Source of the DNA: CAYLMM01 sp964384825 | Lineage (GTDB): Bacteria > Krumholzibacteriota > Krumholzibacteriia > LZORAL124-64-63 | DNA: 9,212 nucleotides | Direction of reading: 5' to 3' | Assembly: GCA_964384825.1 (NCBI GenBank) | Contig: CAYLMM010000074.1 | Coordinates: 1 to 9,212 of the forward strand | Shown here: in pieces, positions 6,016 through 9,212 of the stretch | Layout of the letters: every line of letters starts with the position of its first letter | How positions within the stretch are numbered: position 1 is the first letter of the stretch | Program-made: the position numbers and the translations under genes | Notes under the pieces: model-generated | What the model was told of the DNA's origin: nothing | Databases searched by the model: none | The model's input: only the letters and a program-made list of their open reading frames with translations

Positions 6016-8286
6016 TCAGATCTGGAAGAGGTACTGGAGTTTCATGAAATACTGGCGATCGGTCAACTTCCAACCCTCGATCCCGTCCTGCTCGACCTTC
6101 AGGTCGCGATAGTCGCGCGTCGTGCCGACGTAGAAGATCGAGAAGGGGTTCAGCCGGTAGGTCACCAGGGGGTCGGCTTCCCAGAGGCGGTCGAAATCGT
6201 CGTACTGGACCACCAGGCGCACGGCCAGTTCGCGGTTCAGCTGCAGCGAGAACTTGCCGCGGACCAGATAGCCGTCGTAGAGCTCCTCGCCGGTCTCGGA
6301 ATCCTCGCTGTGCAGGTACTCGAAGGTCGGCTCGATGACCAGGTTGTCCAGAGGCTTGATCCGGGCCCAGACGTAGTGGTTGTGCTCCTTGCCCATCGTC
6401 AGGTCGCGGCGGGCGATCCGGTTGCCGTAGTTCAGGTTCCAGCCCCAGCGCAGGAACTCCGCGGGCGTCATGTGGCCGCAGCCGTGCCAGGCCCAGATGT
6501 CGTCGAACCGGATGCCGCCGAAGAGCTCGCTGCTGCGCATGTACTGGAAGTGCACGGCGCACTGGGCCCACCGCAGCTGGGCCGAGAGGTCCAGGGTCCC
6601 GTATTCGTCCTTGATCGTTCCGTTCGAATCCCAGACCCGACCCAGGGTCGTGCTCGGCTGGATCCAGTCGAAGAGCCCCTCGTCGTAGCGCTGCATGTAG
6701 TCGGTGTTGAACATGCCCGACCGGCGATCGTTGCGGCCGATGAATCCGTTCTCGGCCCGGAAGTTCTCGCCGTAGTCCCAGTACTCCAGATCGTAGGACC
6801 AGCGGCGGGCGTGGCGTTCGATGCTGCCGTGCAGAGCGTGCCCCCAGAACTTCTCGCCGTCGAAGGCCGCGGTGTGCTCGCCGTCGGCGAAGGTCTCCTG
6901 ATCGAATTCGGCGCTCATGCCCGGATCGTCCGGCTCGACGGTGTGCGAAGCCAGGGCCTGGAATTCGAACTGGTGGTTCTTGCCCAGGCGGATGCAGCCG
7001 TCGGCGCCGAAGACCGAACCCGCGCCGTCGCTTTCCTCGAGCCGCCGGTCGGTGGCGATGACGCCCAGATGCGACTGCTCTCCCATGGCCTGCTGCACGC
7101 GCAGGATGTTGGAGATCGAACGTCCGCCGGCCGCGAACTCGCTCCGCTCGGAGAAGGGCACGATGTAGGGCGTGTGCTCGTCGCGGGCCGCCAGATAGGC
7201 GACGCTCGTGTTCCCCGAACGGCCGGTCAGCTTGGCCGCGAACTGGGGATCGTTGATCGAGCGCGTGTAGACGGCGTTGAAGTAGGTCTGGAACAGGTCG
7301 CTGCCTTCCAGGAAGAAGGGGCGCTTCTCGTCGTAGAACAGCGCGAAGGTGGTGTTGACGTCCATCTGGGCGGCGTCGGCCTCGACATGGCTGAAATCGG
7401 GGTTGTAGGTCGCCTCGGCGGTCATGTCCGACGTCACCAGGCATTTCACGCCCAGCGAGACCTCGGCTTCGGCGTCGGCGTCGTTCCATTGGCCGTCGTC
7501 GCCCCTGGATCCCGACTGGGAGGCGACCAGCGAGGGCAGCAGCTCGAATCCCCGTCCCGGCTGGACGTCGCGGATGCCCCGGACGACGCCCCACTGGCAG
7601 GGCCAGCACGGTTCGTCGCGATCGATGGCCGCCCACGAATACTGCCCCCGGACCTCGCGGGGCCGGTTGCGCCAGAAATCCATCCGCCACTGCTGCTCGG
7701 CGGTATCGGGGAAGCGCAGGCTGTTGAAGGGGATGGCCATCTCCACCACGTAGCCGAAATCGGTGATCTCGGCCGCCGCCTCGTAGACCAGATCGAAACT
7801 GGAGTCCTCGCCGACGTTCGGCGACCACAGCAGATCGGCCTGGACGCCCAGCGGATTGCACATGAACTCGTAGGCCGACGTCTGGTTGCCGTAGGTGTCG
7901 ATCAGCAGGACGACGTTGTCGTCGCGGAAGATGTTGTCGCGCTCGGCCAGGGTGGCCCTCAGCGTGGCCGGGTCGTCGTAGCAGATGAACGCCACGTAGA
8001 GATGCGACCGGTCGTAGGTGATCATGGTCTCGGTATCGACCGGCGGTTTCGTCTGATCGCCGGGACTGTGCTCGCTGAAATTGCCCACCTTCGCCGATCC
8101 GGACCAGCCGGAGTCGCCCAGCGAACCGTCGATCTCGATGGCGCCCGCGGCGCGTTCGACCGTCAGTTCGGGAAGAAAGGTCGGAGAGAAGGTTTCGGCG
8201 GCGATGCCGGCCCGCAACGGGACTACCGTGGCGAGAACCAGCAGGATGGCGGCTACGCTCCTTGCTGCGTCGGTCGTGGATTTCAT
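6016..8286 (-). CDS. CBM9-like / DUF5916 outer-membrane protein
   Basis: This protein of 756 residues begins at ATG 8286, with a weak AAAGAA ribosome site 7-8 bases upstream and a signal peptide to about residue 30. Residues about 40-235 resemble the carbohydrate-binding family 9-like domain that heads DUF5916 proteins: AGAIEIDGSLGDSGW, YDRSHLYVAFICYDDP, AERDNIFRDDNVVLLIDTYG, YEFMCNPLGVQADLLW. The rest matches the DUF5916 region: GFELLPSL near 247, NPDFSHVEADAAQ near 295-307, DEKRPFFLEGSDLF near 319-332, then alternating beta-rich sequence to the end, consistent with a large outer-membrane beta-barrel. The last residues are QYLFQI rather than a plain terminal Phe. Function of the family is not established; sugar or peptide capture at the surface is a guess. 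An unusual feature is CWPC (Cys227, Cys230), which could form a disulfide. The upstream nuoN unit is closed by a terminator, so this gene probably has its own promoter. Confidence 0.88.
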   Translation of the reverse strand: MKSTTDAARSVAAILLVLATVVPLRAGIAAETFSPTFLPELTVERAAGAIEIDGSLGDSGWSGSAKVGNFSEHSPGDQTKPPVDTETMITYDRSHLYVAFICYDDPATLRATLAERDNIFRDDNVVLLIDTYGNQTSAYEFMCNPLGVQADLLWSPNVGEDSSFDLVYEAAAEITDFGYVVEMAIPFNSLRFPDTAEQQWRMDFWRNRPREVRGQYSWAAIDRDEPCWPCQWGVVRGIRDVQPGRGFELLPSLVASQSGSRGDDGQWNDADAEAEVSLGVKCLVTSDMTAEATYNPDFSHVEADAAQMDVNTTFALFYDEKRPFFLEGSDLFQTYFNAVYTRSINDPQFAAKLTGRSGNTSVAYLAARDEHTPYIVPFSERSEFAAGGRSISNILRVQQAMGEQSHLGVIATDRRLEESDGAGSVFGADGCIRLGKNHQFEFQALASHTVEPDDPGMSAEFDQETFADGEHTAAFDGEKFWGHALHGSIERHARRWSYDLEYWDYGENFRAENGFIGRNDRRSGMFNTDYMQRYDEGLFDWIQPSTTLGRVWDSNGTIKDEYGTLDLSAQLRWAQCAVHFQYMRSSELFGGIRFDDIWAWHGCGHMTPAEFLRWGWNLNYGNRIARRDLTMGKEHNHYVWARIKPLDNLVIEPTFEYLHSEDSETGEELYDGYLVRGKFSLQLNRELAVRLVVQYDDFDRLWEADPLVTYRLNPFSIFYVGTTRDYRDLKVEQDGIEGWKLTDRQYFMKLQYLFQI

Positions 8287-8325
8287 CGGGCGTTTCTTTC
8301 GCTTGATGGTTCAGGGGGTCCGTTC

Positions 8326-8346
8326 CGGCGCCAACGCGGCGCGCCG
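8326..8346 (-). repeat. short 5'-UTR inverted repeat of the DUF5916 gene
   Basis: cggcgc (8326-8331) and gcgccg (8341-8346) form a 6-bp GC stem with a 9-base loop, about 40 bases before the DUF5916 start and downstream of the proposed promoter. Short GC palindromes are common in such DNA, so this is weak. Confidence 0.2.
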
Positions 8347-8364
8347 ATAGCTACGGATCCGCCA

Positions 8365-8393
8365 AGAATATTGTTTCGCAATCGGAAGGTCCA
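8365..8393 (-). promoter_or_regulatory. candidate promoter of the DUF5916 gene
   Basis: On the reverse strand TGGACC (8388-8393, 4 of 6 to TTGACA) and TATTCT (8365-8370, 4 of 6 to TATAAT) are 17 bases apart. They lie in a locally AT-rich patch of an otherwise GC-rich gap. Transcription would begin near 8358, giving a 5' UTR of about 70 bases. A TTGCGA identical to the -35 box proposed for the protease also occurs here but has no well-placed -10. Confidence 0.35.
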
Positions 8394-8431
8394 GGCGCGC
8401 GCGGCAGGCGGAATCCTCGGCGGAGCCCTCG

Positions 8432-8461
8432 AAAAAGGGGCGGCCCCGTCGGAACCGCCCC
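8432..8461 (-). terminator. intrinsic terminator after nuoN
   Basis: On the reverse strand GGGGCGG pairs perfectly with CCGCCCC (7 bp; + strand arms 8437-8443 and 8455-8461) around an 11-base loop, followed by five T (8432-8436). The stem begins 22 bases after the nuoN stop codon. It ends the respiratory operon and separates it from the DUF5916 gene. Confidence 0.75.
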
Positions 8462-8483
8462 GTTCCCGCCGTCGAAACGACGT

Positions 8484-9212
8484 CTAGATGCCGGTGAAGA
8501 AATGTTCGATGGCCCGGTCGGCCAGATCCTTGAACCGGCCCCAGTACAGCCCCAGAGCCAGGGTCGGCACCGCCAGGACGATCAGGGTCGCCATGTGCAG
8601 CGGCGCAACCGCGACGCGCTTCTGCTCGCCCTCGTAGGCGGTGAAGTACATGGCCTTGGCGATGCGCATGTAGTAGAAGAGGCTGATCACGCTGTTGAGC
8701 ACGCCGATGATCGCCAGCCAGTAGTACTCGCGCCGCATGACCTCGGCGAAGAGATAGAACTTGCCGATGAAGCCGGCGGTCGGGGGCAGGCCGGTCAGCG
8801 AGAACAGGAACAGGGTCATCATCGCGGCGGGCCAGGGCGCCCGGAAGCCGAGGCCGGCGTAGTCGGAGATCTCCTCGCCCGGCAGGCGGTTGTTCATCGC
8901 CACCACGAACAGGAAGGCGCCCAGGTTCATCACCGAGTAGACCAGCAGGTAGAAGAGGATCGCCTGCAGCCCTTGGGCGGTCAGCAGCAGGAATCCCATC
9001 AGCAGGTAGCCGACGTGGGCGATGCTGGAATAGGCCAGCAGGCGCTTGATGTTCGTCTGCCGCACGGCCGCCAGGTTGCCGTAGGTCATCGTGACCACCG
9101 ACAGCGCCGCGATCAGCAGCGGCCAGTCGACCCGGCCCACCGCCGCGGCGACGTCGGCGGCGCCCTCGGCGGCGAAGGCCGTGTAGAAGAAGCGGATCAT
9201 CAGGGCGAAGCC
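8484..9212 (-). CDS. nuoN: NADH-quinone oxidoreductase subunit N, C-terminal half (5' end outside window)
   Basis: The reverse-strand frame is open from the right edge (first visible residues GFALMIRFF) to TAG at 8484-8486, giving 242 residues of a family usually near 480-500. It is a proton-pumping antiporter-like membrane subunit of respiratory complex I. Diagnostic text is GNLAAVRQTNIKRLLAYSS followed by IAHVGYLLMG, then LTGLPPTAGFIGKFYLF and FYYMRIAKAMYF. The first block and the late position of GFIGKF fit NuoN better than its paralogues NuoM and NuoL. About six membrane segments are visible. Lysines in KRLLAYSS and GFIGKF are conserved in these antiporter-like subunits. As nuoN is normally the last gene of the nuo operon, the terminator just after it fits. 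Nothing suggests damage. Confidence 0.95.
   Translation of the reverse strand, partial: GFALMIRFFYTAFAAEGAADVAAAVGRVDWPLLIAALSVVTMTYGNLAAVRQTNIKRLLAYSSIAHVGYLLMGFLLLTAQGLQAILFYLLVYSVMNLGAFLFVVAMNNRLPGEEISDYAGLGFRAPWPAAMMTLFLFSLTGLPPTAGFIGKFYLFAEVMRREYYWLAIIGVLNSVISLFYYMRIAKAMYFTAYEGEQKRVAVAPLHMATLIVLAVPTLALGLYWGRFKDLADRAIEHFFTGI

Noticed and set aside
5930..7861. A continuous reverse-strand open frame runs from 7861 through the M28 gene, suggesting a giant fusion protein.
   Set aside because: The upstream 644 codons are an off-frame reading of the DUF5916 gene, low in complexity and rich in Arg/Gly/Ala/Pro. The M28 gene has its own ribosome site, GTG start and signal peptide at 5929.
5911..8487. 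An 858-codon open frame on the + strand antisense to the DUF5916 gene.
   Set aside because: It mirrors the GC-rich codon structure of the real gene and has no domain, signal peptide or ribosome site I can recognise.
1..9212. Mobile element, CRISPR array, attachment site or defence system.
   Set aside because: No transposase, integrase, terminal inverted repeats, spaced direct repeats or known defence domains are visible on either strand.

Overview
The window is GC-rich (a hand count of 841-900 gives 41/60 G+C) and holds five protein-coding genes, two of them cut by the window edges. There is no mobile element, CRISPR array, rRNA or tRNA. A secreted protease ending in a FlgD-like/type IX-style C-terminal domain, a CBM9/DUF5916 outer-membrane protein, an RND pump and a complex I gene point to a Gram-negative bacterium. 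The FCB side of the tree is likely, for example a Krumholzibacteria- or Eisenbacteria-like lineage. That placement is inference from protein style, not from a marker gene.

Layout, left to right. 1-356 (+): C-terminal end of an RND efflux permease, followed by a GC hairpin at 363-390. 357-756: a 400-base gap whose first part is strikingly AT-rich (37/100 G+C at 391-490). It holds two nested or competing RNA pairings, a textbook intrinsic terminator at 547-582, a T-loop inverted repeat, and a sigma70-like promoter with a 5'-UTR hairpin serving the next gene. 757-4407 (+): a 1216-residue secreted S8 protease of bacillopeptidase F type with several beta-rich domains and the FlgD-like tail. 4433-5929 (-): a secreted M28 zinc aminopeptidase starting at GTG, convergent with the protease and 25 bases from it. 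6016-8286 (-): a 756-residue CBM9-like/DUF5916 protein with a predicted outer-membrane barrel, lying just upstream of the M28 gene in the same direction. 8484-9212 (-): the second half of nuoN, closed by an intrinsic terminator at 8432-8461, so it is a separate transcription unit.

How the genes relate. Protease and aminopeptidase together could make an extracellular or periplasmic protein-degrading set: the S8 enzyme cuts proteins at or beyond the cell surface and the M28 enzyme trims the peptides. The DUF5916 protein may share a transcript with the aminopeptidase. RND and nuoN are ordinary neighbours from separate units.

No classical undescribed system such as a defence island or new mobile element is visible. 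The least explained part is 391-600, an AT-rich stretch where a very short basic ORF, two interlocking 7-bp and 10-bp pairings and a strong terminator follow one another. It may be a small RNA, a structured 3' UTR of the RND operon, or an attenuator-like element in front of the protease gene.
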